NCBI GenBank assembly: GCA_023375785.1
Contig: SZWC01000574.1
Location: forward strand, 288,156-352,155
DNA from: Penium margaritaceum
Lineage: Eukaryota; Streptophyta; Zygnematophyceae; Desmidiales; Peniaceae
Length of the DNA stretch: 64,000 nucleotides
Direction of reading: 5' to 3'
This document shows positions 34,391-46,064 of this stretch, piece after piece. The translations under genes and the position numbers were made by a program. The notes beneath the pieces were generated by a model. That model was not told the DNA's origin. It was given only the letters and a program-made list of their open reading frames with translations, and ran no database searches. Numbering within the stretch: the first letter of the stretch is position 1; each line of letters begins with the position of its first letter.

Positions 34391-35509
34391 TGTTGGAAAT
34401 AACTCTCAATGTCACTGGGCATCCTCATGGTGGTTGTTGTCAAATATCCCACACGGCCACAATGCCCAATTGTCCCTTCCGAGGAAATTCCAGGGAACCT
34501 GGTTCACGTCCACCTGGTGCATCCATGCAACTGCGGGGGGCTCAACAGCCTGGTTTGGCAACGGCCAGATGAGCTTTGTTGTCCCCGCCTCTAGTGATTG
34601 CGCCCTTATTGGACAATCCTTCCGAGCCGTCCGATGTGACTGGAGACCGACGGTGAAACCGGCTGCTCCCGCCAACGAAGCGAAACAACCGCGGCCCGGT
34701 CCCCGCATGCTGACAACACAACGGGACTGGCGGGTCCGTATCGGAGTGGTACCACAAGCTCCAGGAAAACCGAAGGCATCACCAGCTGCCACAGCACAAG
34801 CACGTCTGCGGCTTCTGCTCTCGCATCTCCCATTGTAGCCAAAAACCTCCTAGCTAGGACTAGCACCAGGACTACTATAAACGCTCTTGTAATTGCATGT
34901 ATTAAGTTAACCCTTGTGGTTCAATCAGGTCCCTGTACCTTTCTTGCCTCCATCAGTCAATGCTTCAGTTCATGCCCGCCCTTGTGGCTGCAGCATCCTC
35001 TTCGTTCATTATCGCATCTGCCTGCCTTCCGGCTGCGGCACACTTGCTCCATTTGTCCGTGTGGTGAGCCCGGGTTTCCTGACTCTACGGCCTCACACTC
35101 TCCTGCGTTCCGCTCCGCTCGTTCGTCTTCACTCACTCGCGGCCCACACATGGTTGCTGTGGCTCGCCCCGCTGGCTTACCCGCATCATAGTGCTATGGT
35201 TTTCTCTTACTCAATCATCATCAGCCCGCCTTCACTGCGCTGCGGCCCCTACCTCCTTCATCGCGCCCGTACCTTTGGTGCTGCGTCCACGCCAAGTACT
35301 GACAATCTTCTACCAGCCGTGTTTTCTAAATTCCATCTCTTATGTCAACTTCATAACGCTGGCCTGAGTGTTGCTGCGGTACAGTGTAGGACGTAGCACG
35401 CGCTTTGGCGCTGCAGCTCGCCCCACGAGCTCGCCCGCGCCTCGGGAACGCACCAGACTCCATCCTCTAGTTCATCACTGAGAATGTGGCCTCCTCCAAA
35501 ATACTGACA
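34391..35509 (+). repeat. 5' LTR of copy A (1,119 bp)
   Basis: It starts TGTTGGAAATAACTCTCAAT and ends AAATACTGACA. A TATA box (CTATAAACGC, near 34875) precedes an open frame of 160 codons (34914-35396, start MWFNQVPVPF) that would lie at the 5' end of the transcript. The same-length frame is intact in all four LTRs of this family in the window. Confidence 0.92.
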
Positions 35510-36946
35510 TGGTATCAGAGAATGGTGAAAGATCCTCAGCAAATCATCCTCGTTCATCTGCTGTTGACATCTTCTGACGCCTGACACGCCTCGCCGAAGA
35601 AGACTTCACCAGCAACCACCTCCGCAACAGCGAGAACATCATCTCCCAGTCACAAATAGTCCTCCTCACCAGCATCCCACGTGAAAACGACATCCATCAG
35701 GTGTGTATGGACACAGCTGAGGAACGGTGCTCCTCACGGCAACCAGCTGTACCCCACCACCGGAAGCAGTACTCGGTCATTACAGCATGAGCAGTTCCAT
35801 CCCCCACAGCATCCAGCAGTTATCCGCCTCCCCCAGCACCGGACTCCGTGCTGGCAGCATCACTGAACGGTGTATGGGCACCGTTTGGTACAACTACACC
35901 TCACTAAAAAAGTGAAGCAGCATTCTCAGCTTCCGCACTTCTAGCAACAGCATCCCCTTGCACAACAGTAGCAACACTTCATCATCAGCGATCTCCTCCG
36001 AGCTCCATCTTGTCTTTGTCCTGGTAACCAATCTAATAAATGCCTCGCCTCAACAAAGGCTCCAACGATCTCACCAGCTATCAGATCTGCTCTACTACAT
36101 CCACGACAGCGGAAGATCATCACCTCTTTCTCCAAAGTCAGAATGAGCACGACTGTCCACCTATCTCATGGATGGCGTCCGCTAGACTGTTTTTCTCGAG
36201 TCAACAAGATTGTGCTGCAAGGACTCCGCCATATTGTCTCATGAGCTACTACACTNNNNNNNNNNNNNNNNNNNNNNNNNNNNNNNNNNNNNNNNNNNNN
36301 NNNNNNNNNNNNNNNNNNNNNNNNNNNNNNNNNNNNNNNNNNNNNNNNNNNNNNNNNNNNNNNNNNNNNNNNNNNNNNNNNNNNNNNNNNNNNNNNNNNN
36401 NNNNNNNNNNNNNNNNNNNNNNNNNNNNNNNNNNNNNNNNNNNNNNNNNNNNNNNNNNNNNNNNNNNNNNNNNNNNNNNNNNNNNNNNNNNNNNNNNNNN
36501 NNNNNNNNNNNNNNNNNNNNNNNNNNNNNNNNNNNNNNNNNNNNNNNNNNNNNNNNNNNNNNNNNNNNNNNNNNNNNNNNNNNNNNNNNNNNNNNNNNNN
36601 NNNNNNNNNNNNNNNNNNNNNNNNNNNNNNNNNNNNNNNNNNNNNNNNNNNNNNNNNNNNNNNNNNNNNNNNNNNNNNNNNNNNNNNNNNNNNNNNNNNN
36701 NNNNNNNNNNNNNNNNNNNNNNNNNNNNNNNNNNNNNNNNNNNNNNNNNNNNNNNNNNTGTGATTCATTTCCCCCGTCTCTTGCACTCCAGCATCACTAC
36801 AACGTGCCACCGTCACCCTCAGTCAAAGGCACTGTCCAAACTCCCATCATCATCCCAGCATACTCTCCACCACTCCTTGGTCTTCCTTTTTGGTCCCACT
36901 CCTTCACTCCTCCTCGTGTTGATCACATTGTGACATTCTTGGGGAC
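35510..36946 (+). other. Internal region of copy A, with a 503-base N gap
   Basis: Non-coding, with many stops and no retroelement domain. Ns fill 36256-36758. The corresponding ungapped segment of copy B is 46811-47912, 1,102 bp, so the gap is probably about 600 bp too small. It ends with a purine-rich CTTGGGGAC before the 3' LTR. Confidence 0.85.
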
Positions 36947-37695
36947 TGTTAGAAATAATTCTCAATGTCACTGGGAATCCTCATGGTCCTTGTTGTCAAA
37001 CATCCCACACGGCCACAATGTCTAGTTGCCCCTTCATAGCTAGGACAAGCACTAGGACTACTTTAAACGTTCTTGTAGTTGCATGCAATAAGTTAACCCT
37101 TGTGGTTCAATCAGGTCTCCGTGCCTTTCTTGCCTCCATCAGTCAATGCTTCTGTTCAAGCCCGCCCTTGTGGCTGCGGCGTCGTCTTCGTTCATTATCG
37201 CATGTGCCCGCCTTCCAGCTGCGGCACACTTGCTCCATTTGTCAGTGTGGTGAGCCCGGGTTTCCTGACTCTGCAGCCTCACACTCGGCTACGTTCCGCT
37301 CTGCTTGTTCGTCTGCACTCACTCGCGGCCCACACATGGTTGCTGTGGCTCACCCCACTGGCTTGCCCGCATCATAGTGCCGTGGTTCTATCTTACTCAA
37401 TCATCATCGGCCCGCCTTCACTACGCTGCGGCCCCTACCTCCTTCATCGCGCACGCACCTTCGGTGCTGCGTCCACGCCAAGTACTGACAATATTCTACC
37501 AGCCGTGTTTCCTGAATTCCATCTCTTATGTCAACTCCATCATGCTGACCTGAGTGTTGCTACGGCACAGTCTAGGACGTAGCCCGCGCTTTGGCGCTGC
37601 GGCTCGCCCCACGAGCTTGCCCGCGCCTCAGGAACGCACCAGACTCTATCCTCTAGTTCATCAGTGAGAATGTGGCCTCCTCCAAAATACTGACA
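36947..37695 (+). repeat. 3' LTR of copy A with an internal deletion of about 370 bp
   Basis: It starts TGTTAGAAATAATTCTC and joins GTTGCCCCTTC directly to ATAGCTAGGACAAGC. The copy B 3' LTR is full length across that point. The open frame at 37100-37582 (160 codons) is kept. Confidence 0.9.
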
Positions 37696-38995
37696 GCTTA
37701 TACCTGCAACGTCATGCATAGTACACGTGCATTGTAATTGGGCACTCTGACCGTGGCTGACTCGTGTTACAGTTCATAGAAGTTAAAGTCACGTGGATAC
37801 GTTTGTGGTCATGGTCAGTGGCACATGCAAACTTTGTCAAGGCATCGCGCACAATAGCAAACCTGAGCCACCAGTGTTTTCACTTGTTTATACCTACAAG
37901 TTTATGCCTAGCACACGTGCACTGTGATTGGGCACTCTGACTGTGGCTGACTCGTGTCATGATTCAAAGATGTTTAAGGTACTTGGATGAATTTGTGATC
38001 ATGGTCAGTTGCACATGCCAACTTTGTCAAGGGATTACGCACAATAGCCACATCGAGCCACCAGTATTCTACCTTGTTTGCTCCTGCAAGATCATGCATA
38101 GTACATGTGCACTGTGATTGGGCTCTCTGACCGTGGCTGACTTGTGTTACAAATCCTAAACGTAAAAATCACTTGGACAAATTCGTGATCATGGTCAGTG
38201 GCACATGCCAACTTTGTCAAGGCATTATCCACAACAGCCACACCGAGCCACCAGTATTCTACCTTGTTGATACCTGCAAGGTCATGCCCAGTACACGTGC
38301 ACTGTGATTGGGCACTCTGAACGTGGCTGACTGGTGTCATGATTCATAGCTGTTTAAGGTACTTGGATAAATTTGTGGTCATGGTCAGTGGCACAGGCCA
38401 ACTTGTCAAGGCATTGCACACAATAGCCGTGCCAGGTGACCAGGTTTTTTACCTTGTTCATACCAGCAAGGTCATGCATAGTACATGTGCACTGTGAGTG
38501 TTAACTCTGACCGTGGTTGACTCGTGTTACGATTCGTAGAAGTTAAAGTCACTTGGATACGTTTGTGGTCATGGTCAGTGGCACATGCCAACTTTGTCAA
38601 TGCATCGCACACAAAAGCCGCACCGAACCACCAGTGCTTGACCTTGTTTATACCTACAAGTTTATGCCTAGCACACGTGCACTGTGATTGGGTAGTCTGA
38701 CCGTGGCTGACTCATGTGATGATTCATAGAAGTAAAAGTCACTTGGTTAACTTTGTGGTCATGGTTAGTTGCACAGGCCAACTTTGTCAAGGTATTGCAC
38801 ACAAAAGCCACACTGAGCCACCAGTATTCTATCTTGTTTGTTCATGCAAGATCATGCATAGTACATGTGCACTGTGATTGGGCACTCTGACCGTGGCTAA
38901 CTCGTGTTACAATTGGTATAAGTTAAAGTCACTCGGATAAACTTGTGGTCATGGTGAGTGGCACATGCCAACTTTGTCAAGGCTTTGCACACAAT
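37696..38995 (+). repeat. 190-bp satellite, forward, second subfamily (end of copy A)
   Basis: About seven monomers with the subfamily markers GTGCACTGTGATTGGGC and TTTATGCCTAGCACACGTGC. It matches 49220-50520 and stops at CACAATAGCCAC, where copy B's LTR fragment begins. Confidence 0.95.
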
Positions 38996-40586
38996 AGCCA
39001 CGGATGATTACGGCGGATGCTGAAGGCGGCGCGGATGAGGGCTGAGAGCGGCTCAAGGAGGCAGATGAGGATGAGCTGATGAGAAGACGGCGTAAACAAT
39101 GCAGATGGCAGAGGGCGGCTTGAGGAAGCCAGCTGAAACTGATGCTTGAGGAAGGAGGCTGAGCGCGACAGAGGTAGGTGCGGATGAGCAAGAGAACGAC
39201 TATTGGCGGAGCGATAGAGGCAGAGGATGGCAAGGAGGGAGGCGGCACGCAACAACCAAGTCTCTGCTTTCAGGAGAGTGACGGCTTGTTCCCCAGTTTG
39301 CCCGAGACCGACGGGCAGGAAGACTGGTGGTGTCCGATATCCTGGCAGAAAGAGGAAGTCGGTTGCAGCAGAGGAAGTCGTACGGCGAGCAGAGACACTG
39401 ATCCGCTTGATTGTCAGGAGAGTGACAACTTGTTCCCCAGTTGGCTCGCAGTGGGAGCAGGAAGACTAGTGGTGCCCGATATCCTAACGGCGGGAGATCC
39501 ACTACTGCTGCTAACTACGCGAGAGAGCGGTGTGAGGACGCGGCGTGGTGCGGCGAGGAGATGAGGCAGATAGAGCAGATGAAGCTGATGAGGAGAGAGG
39601 AGAAGAGAGAAGGTGCTTGTGGAGGTGGAGGTGAGACGAGGTGGCAGATGGCAGGCGGCAGGAAGCTTATCGGAAATTGACGGTGGGCAGCGGCTCGGGT
39701 ACTGCTTGCGCCTGTTCTGCACGGCAAGTCACCAATTGTTGGCCACGGGCGCGGACTAGGCGCAAGGCTTCCTTAGGATGACAAGACGTTGTGTCAGCGC
39801 GAGGAGCACTTTAAGCGATGCTGCTGAAGTCAGCTGCTGACCAAGCGGAGGGGTGCGGGGCGGCGGAAACGGCGGCGGAGACGTGTAGCTTTGAGGAGGG
39901 AGGCGTAGGTGGCGGCAGAGCCATGACTCGGTCACGGGACACCAGGTGATGTTACCTGATGCTCTGATACCACGACAGAGGAATGTAATGAGCGGGGACA
40001 GCAGGAGCAGAAGCAGGCAAAAGCACGGAGACATGGAGAAGCGGGCAAGCCGACTTACACAAGTGGTAGGGCAAAAGGAGTCCCTGGGAGTCAACCTCAG
40101 GGCCTCAAGAGAGGTTAGAGACTGGAGCTCCAAGGTAGACAGGGAGCAGTGAAAGAGCACGGGAGTGAGGCGAGAGATGTACAAGGAGTCAGGGAAGAGT
40201 CACGAGTGATGAAGCGATGAGAGCTGGCAGGCGAAGTTGGCGAAGGCAGGGTGAGAGCAGAGCGAAGACACGGCGGCAAAGCCGCGGAACCAGAAGGGAA
40301 CAGAATGTGCAGAACTGTTCTGGTTAATTGAGGAGGGAATGAACATCCTCCATATATACAGCAGGACAAAGGAAAGGCATGAGCAACGGCTTCTTCTGTG
40401 CTAGCCGGACGCGCTTGCGGAGATTCCGCTTATTAGAGGATGACTCGGTAGGAAGTCCGTTGGTTGGTCGAGGACCATTAACGGCTAGTGAGGAGTGCTG
40501 ACCGAGGTGGTTCTGGCCGAAGCTGAACCTTTATCGAGAATTTCTCTCGGGCTGGTTTTGTGCTCTGTTAGAATCATATTCCGACA
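38996..40586 (-). mobile_element. LTR element fragment, copy B (5' LTR and part of interior)
   Basis: The LTR (39973-40586, 614 bp) matches 25323-25936. On the minus strand a primer-binding site TGGTATCAGAGC lies at 39961-39972, next to an LTR end mutated from TGTCAG to CGACAG on the plus strand. About 975 bp of interior remain, with two copies of the module GAGAGTGACGGCTTGTTCCC or its variant (about 39276 and 39419). The 3' part and 3' LTR are missing at 38996. No coding sequence is recognised. Confidence 0.88.
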
Positions 40587-43500
40587 TCTTACTGTGGCTG
40601 ACTTGTGTTACAAATCGTAGAAATTAAAGACACTTGGATACGTTTGTGGTCACAGTCAGTCGTAAATGCCAACTTTGTCAAGACTTTGTGCACAATAGCC
40701 ACACCGAGCCACCAGTATTCTACCTTGTTTGCACCTGCAATATAATGCCTAGTACATCTGCACTGTGATTGGACACTCTGACCGTGGCTGACTCGTGTTA
40801 TGATCAATAGAAGTTAATGTCACTTGGATACATTTGTGGTCATGGTCAGTTGCACAGGCCAACTTTGCCAAGGCATTGCACTCAATAGCCAAACCAAGCC
40901 ACCGGTTCTTTACCTTGTTTATACCTGCAAGGTCATGCATATCACACGTGCAGTGTGATTGGGCACTCTGACCGTGGCTGACTCGTGTTACAATTCGTAG
41001 AAGTTAAAGTCACTTTGATACCTTTGTGGTTATGGTCAGTCGCACATGCCAACGTTTCCAAGGCATTGCCCACAGTAGCCATGCCAAGCCACTGGGTTTT
41101 TACATTGGTTATACCTGCAAAGTCATGCATACTACACATGCACTGTGATTGGGCACTCTGACAGTGGTTTACTCATGTTATGATTCATAGAAGTTAATGT
41201 CACTTGGATAAATTTGTGGTCATGGTCAGTGGCACATGCCAACATTTTTTAGGGCATTGCCCACAATAGCCATGCCAAGCCACCATGTTTTTACATTGTT
41301 TATACCTGCAAGTTTATGTCTAGCAAACGTGCACTGTGATTGGGCACTCTGACCATGGCTGAATCGTTTCATGATTATTAGCCGTTTAAGGTACTTGGAT
41401 AAATTGTGGTCATGGTCAGTGGCACAGGCCAACGTTGTCAAAGCATTGCGCACAATAGCCATGCCAAGCTACCCGATTCATACCCTGTTCATACCGGCAA
41501 GGTCATGCATAGTACATATGCACTGTCATTGGGCACGCTGACCGTGGCTGACTCGTGTCATGATTCACAGACGTTTAAGGTAATTGGATAAAATTGTGGT
41601 CATGGTCAGTTGCACATGCAAACTTTGTCAAGGCATTGCGCACAAAAGCCACACCAAGCCACCGGGGTTTTACCTTGTTCATACCTGTAACATCATGCAT
41701 ATTACACGTGCACTATGATTGGGCACTATGACCGTTGCTGACTCGTGTCATTAATCATAGCTGGTTAAGGTACTTGGATGATGATGATGATGATGATGTG
41801 ATGATTCATATGTTTAAAATGACTTGGTTCACTTTGTGGTCATGGTTAGTTCCACAGGCCAACTTTGTCAATGCATTGCCCATAATATCTTCACCAAGCC
41901 ACCGGGTTTTGACCTTGTTTACACTTGCAAGGTCATGCATATAATATTTGCATTGTGATTGGGCACTCTGACCGTGGCTGACTCGTGTTACGATGCGTAG
42001 AAGTCAAAGTCACTTGGTACACTTTGTGGTCATGGTCAGTGGCACGTGCCAGTTTTGTCAATGCATTACGCGCAATGGCTATACCAAGCCACCAAATTGT
42101 TACCTTTTTTATGCCTGCAAGGTCATGTATAGCACACGTGCACTGTGACTGGGCACACTAACTGTGGCTGACTCATGTGATGATTCATAGAAGTTAAAGT
42201 CACTTGGTAAACGTTGTGGGCATGGTCAGTGGCACATGCCAACTTTGTCAAGGCGTTGTGCACAATAGCCACACCGAGCCACCAATATTCTACCTTTTTA
42301 ATACCTGCAAGGTCATGCATAGTACATGTGCACTGTGATTGGGCACTCTGACCGTGGCTGACTTGTGTTACAATTCGTAGAAGTTCATCGTACTTGGTTG
42401 AAATTGTGGTCATGGTCAGTTGCACATGCCAACTTTGTCAAGGGATTGTGCACAATAGCCACACCAAGACACCGGTTTTTTAACTTTTTTATACCTGTAG
42501 GGTCATGCATAGAACATATGCACTGTGATTGGGCACTCTGACCGTGGCTGACTCGTGTTACGATGCGTAGAAGTTAAAGTCACTTGGTACACTTTGTGGT
42601 CATGGTCAGTGGNGAGGCATTGCACACAATAGCCACACCAAGCCACCAATTTTTTACCTTGTTTATACCTGCAAGGTCATGCATAGTATACGTGCACTGT
42701 GATTGGATACTCTGACTGTGGCTGACTCATGTGATGATTCATATAAGTGAAAGTCACTTGGTACACTTTGTGGTCATGGTCAGTGGCACATGCCAACTTT
42801 GTCAAGGCATTGCGCATAATAGCCACACCGAGTCACCGGGTTTTTACCTTGTTTATACATGCAATTTCTTGCATAGTACATGTGCACTGTAATTGGGCAC
42901 TCTGACCGTGGCTGACTCATGTTACAATTCGTAGACGTTAAAGTCACTTGGTAAACTTTGTGGTCATGGTCAGTGGCACATGCCAACTTTGTCAAGGCAT
43001 TGTGCACAATAGCCACACCGAGCCACCAGTATTCTACCTTTTTTATACATGCAATGTCATGCATAGTACATGTGCACTGTAATTGGGCACTCTGACCGCG
43101 GCTGACTCGTGTTACAAATTGTAGAAGTTATAATCACTTGGTTTACTTTGTGGTCATGGTCAGTTGCACATGCAAACTTTGTCAATGCATTACGCACAAT
43201 AGCCACACCAAACCAGCCGGGTTTGTACCTTGTTTGTACCAGCAAGGTCATGCATAGTACATTTGCACTGTGATTGGGCACTCCGACCGTGGCTGACTCG
43301 TGTTACGATTCGTAGAAGTTAAAGTCACGTGGTAAACTTTGTGGCCATGGTCAGTGGCACGTGCAACCTTTGCCAAGGCATTGCGTACAATAGCAACACC
43401 GAGCCACCAGTATTGTACCGTGTTTGCACCTGCAATATCATGCCTAGTACATCTGCACTGTGATTGGACACTCTGACCGCGGCTGACTCGTGTTATGATC

Positions 43501-44945
43501 AATAGAAGTAAAAGTCACTTGGATACATTTGTGGTCATGGTCAGTGGCACACACCATCTTTGTCAAGGCATTGCGCACAATAGCCACACCGAGCCACCAG
43601 TATTCTACCTTGTTTGGACCTGCAAGATCATGCCCAGCATATCTGTACTGTTATTGGACACTCTGACCGTGGCTGACTCGTGTTATGATTCATATCCGTT
43701 GAAGGTACTTGGTAAACGTTGTGGTCATGGTCAGTGGCACATGCCAAATTTGTCAAGGCATTGCGCACGATAGCCGCACCGAGCCACCAGTATTGTACCT
43801 TGTTTATACCTGGAAATTTATGCCTAGCACACATGCACTGTGATTGGGCACTCTGGCCGTGGCTGACTCATGTGATGATTCATGGAAGTTAAAGTCCCTT
43901 GGTTATTTTTGTGGTCATGGTTAGTTGCACAGGCCAAATTTGTCAAGGCATTGCGCACAATAGCCACACCTAGCCACCGGTATTCTACCTTGTTTGCACC
44001 TGCAAGATCATGCCTAGTATATCTGCACTGTCATTGGACACTCTGACCGTGGCTGACTCCTGTTATGATTCATAGCTGTTTAAGGTACTTGGTAAACTTT
44101 GTGGTCATGGTCAGTGGCACATGCCAACTTTGTCCAGAAATTACGCACAATAGCCGCACGGAGCCACCAGTGTCTAACCTTGTTTATACCTGCAAGTTTA
44201 TGCCTAGCACACATGCACTGTGATTGGGCACTCTGGCTGTGGCTGAGTCATGTGATGATTCCTATAAGTTAAAGTCCCTTTGTTATTTTTGTTGTCATGG
44301 TTAGTTGCACAGGCCAAATTTGTCAAGGCATTGCGCACAATAGCCACATCGAGCCACCAGTATTCTACCTTATTTGCTCCTGTAAGAGCATGCATAGTAC
44401 ATGTGCACTGTGATTGGGCACTCAGACCGTGGCTGACTGGTGTTGCAATTCGTAGATGTTAAAGTTAATTGGATACATTTTTGGTCATGGTAAGTGGCAC
44501 ATGCCAACTTTGTGAAGGCATTGCGCACGATAGCCACACCAAGCCACCGGTTTTTAACCTTGTTTATACCTGCAAGGTCATGCATATTACACGTACACTG
44601 TGACTGGGCACTCTGACCGCGGCTGACTCGTGTTACAATTCCTGGAAGTTTAAGTCACTTGGTGTACTTTTTGGTCATGGTCAGTGGCACATGCCAACTT
44701 TGTCAAGCATTGCGCACAATAGCCACACCAAGTCACCGGTCTTTCACCTTGTTTATACCTGCAAGGTCATGCATAGTACATGTGCACTGTGATTGGGCAC
44801 TCTGACCGTGGCTGCCTCATGTGATGACTCATAGACGTTAAAGTCACTTGGTGAACTTTGTGGTCATGGTCCGTTGCACAGGCCAATTTTGTCAAGGCAT
44901 TGCGCATAATAGCCACATCAAGCCACCGGGGTTTTACGTTGTATA
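40587..44945 (+). repeat. 190-bp satellite, forward, second subfamily (copy B)
   Basis: It aligns with 25937-26122 plus 30190-34390, with a constant offset of about 10,575 bp once the hAT is removed. The uninterrupted GTGATTGG at 40765-40772 is the empty hAT site. A single N at 42613 marks a join where roughly 16-20 bp present in copy A are missing, and the offset drops to 10,555 after it. Confidence 0.95.
41779..41803 (+). repeat. (GAT)n microsatellite, copy B
   Basis: An uninterrupted GAT run at the position of the copy A tract (31203), differing in length and lacking the GCT interruption. Confidence 0.85.
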
Positions 44946-46064
44946 TGTTGGAAATAACTCTCAATGTCACTGGGCATCCTCATGGTGGTTGTTGTCAAAC
45001 ATCCCACACGGCCACAATGTCCAATTGTCCCTTCCGAGGAAATTCCAGGGAACCTGGTTCACGTCCACCTGGTGCATCCATGCAACTGCGGGGGGCTCAA
45101 CAGCCTGGTTTGGCAACGGCCATATGAGCTTTGTTGTCCCCGCCTCTAGTGATTGCGCCCTTATTGGACAATCCTTCCGAGCCGTCTGATGTGACTGGAG
45201 ACCGACGGTGAAACTGGCTGCTCCCGCCAACGAAGCGAAGCAACCGCGGCCCGGTCCCCGCATGCTGACAACACAACGGGACTGGCGGGTCCGTATCGGA
45301 GTGGTACCACAAGCTCCAGGAAAACCGAAGGCATCACCAGCTGCCACAGCACAAGCACGTCTGCGGCTTCTGCTCTCGCATCTCCCATTGTAGCCAAAAA
45401 CCTCCTAGCTAGGACTAGCACCAGGACTACTATAAATGCTCTTGTAATTGCATGTATTAAGTTAACCCTTGTGGTTCAATCAGGTCCCTGTACCTTTCTT
45501 GCCTCCATCAGTCAATGCTTCAGTTCATGCCCGCCCTTGTGGCTGCGGCATCCTCTTTGTTCATTATCGCATCTGCCTGCCTTCCGGCTGCGGCACACTT
45601 GCTCCATTTGTCCGTGTGGTGAGCGCGGGTTTCCTGACTCTACGGCCTCACACTCTCCTGCGTTCTGCTCCGCTCGTTCGTCTTCACTCACTCGCGGCCC
45701 ACACATGGTTGCTGTGGCTCGCCCCGCTGGCTTACCCGCATCATAGTGCTATGGTTTTCTCTTACTCAATCATCATCAGCCCGCCTTCACTGCGCTGCGG
45801 CCCCTACCTCCTTCATCGCGCCCGTACCTTTGGTGCTGCGTCAACGCCAAGTACTGACAATCTTCTACCAGCCGTGTTTTCTAAATTCCATCTCTTATGT
45901 CAACTTCATAATGCTGGCCTGAGTGTTGCTGCGGTACAGTGTAGGACGTAGCACGCGCTTTGGCGCTGCAGCTCACCCCACGAGCTCGCCCGCGCCTCGG
46001 GAACGCACCAGACTCCATCCTCTAGTTCATCATTGAGAATGTGGCCTCCTCCAAAATACTGACA
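44946..46064 (+). repeat. 5' LTR of copy B
   Basis: Starts TGTTGGAAATAACTC, ends AAATACTGACA, with a TATA box CTATAAATGC near 45430. It contains the 160-codon open frame at 45469-45951. It is closer to the copy A 5' LTR than to its own 3' LTR, as expected if duplication followed insertion. Confidence 0.93.

Larger units (their letters stand above)
34391..37695 (+). mobile_element. Non-autonomous LTR element with 1.1-kb LTRs, copy A (gapped)
   Basis: A 5' LTR (34391-35509) is followed by the primer-binding site TGGTATCAGAG (35510-35520), an internal region with the gap at 36256-36758, and a deleted 3' LTR (36947-37695). Flanks are GTATA (34386-34390) and GCTTA (37696-37700), both one step from the satellite word GTTTA, so the target duplication has aged. 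Both copies share these flank variants, so insertion predates the segmental duplication. No polymerase or gag motifs are seen. Long LTRs with a non-coding interior resemble the LARD class. Confidence 0.9.

Noticed and set aside
34412-34792. Minus-strand frame of 126 codons in the 1.1-kb LTR, repeated in copies at 44967 and 48122.
   Set aside because: It is antisense to the LTR promoter region, lost with the deletion in one LTR, and has no recognisable motif.
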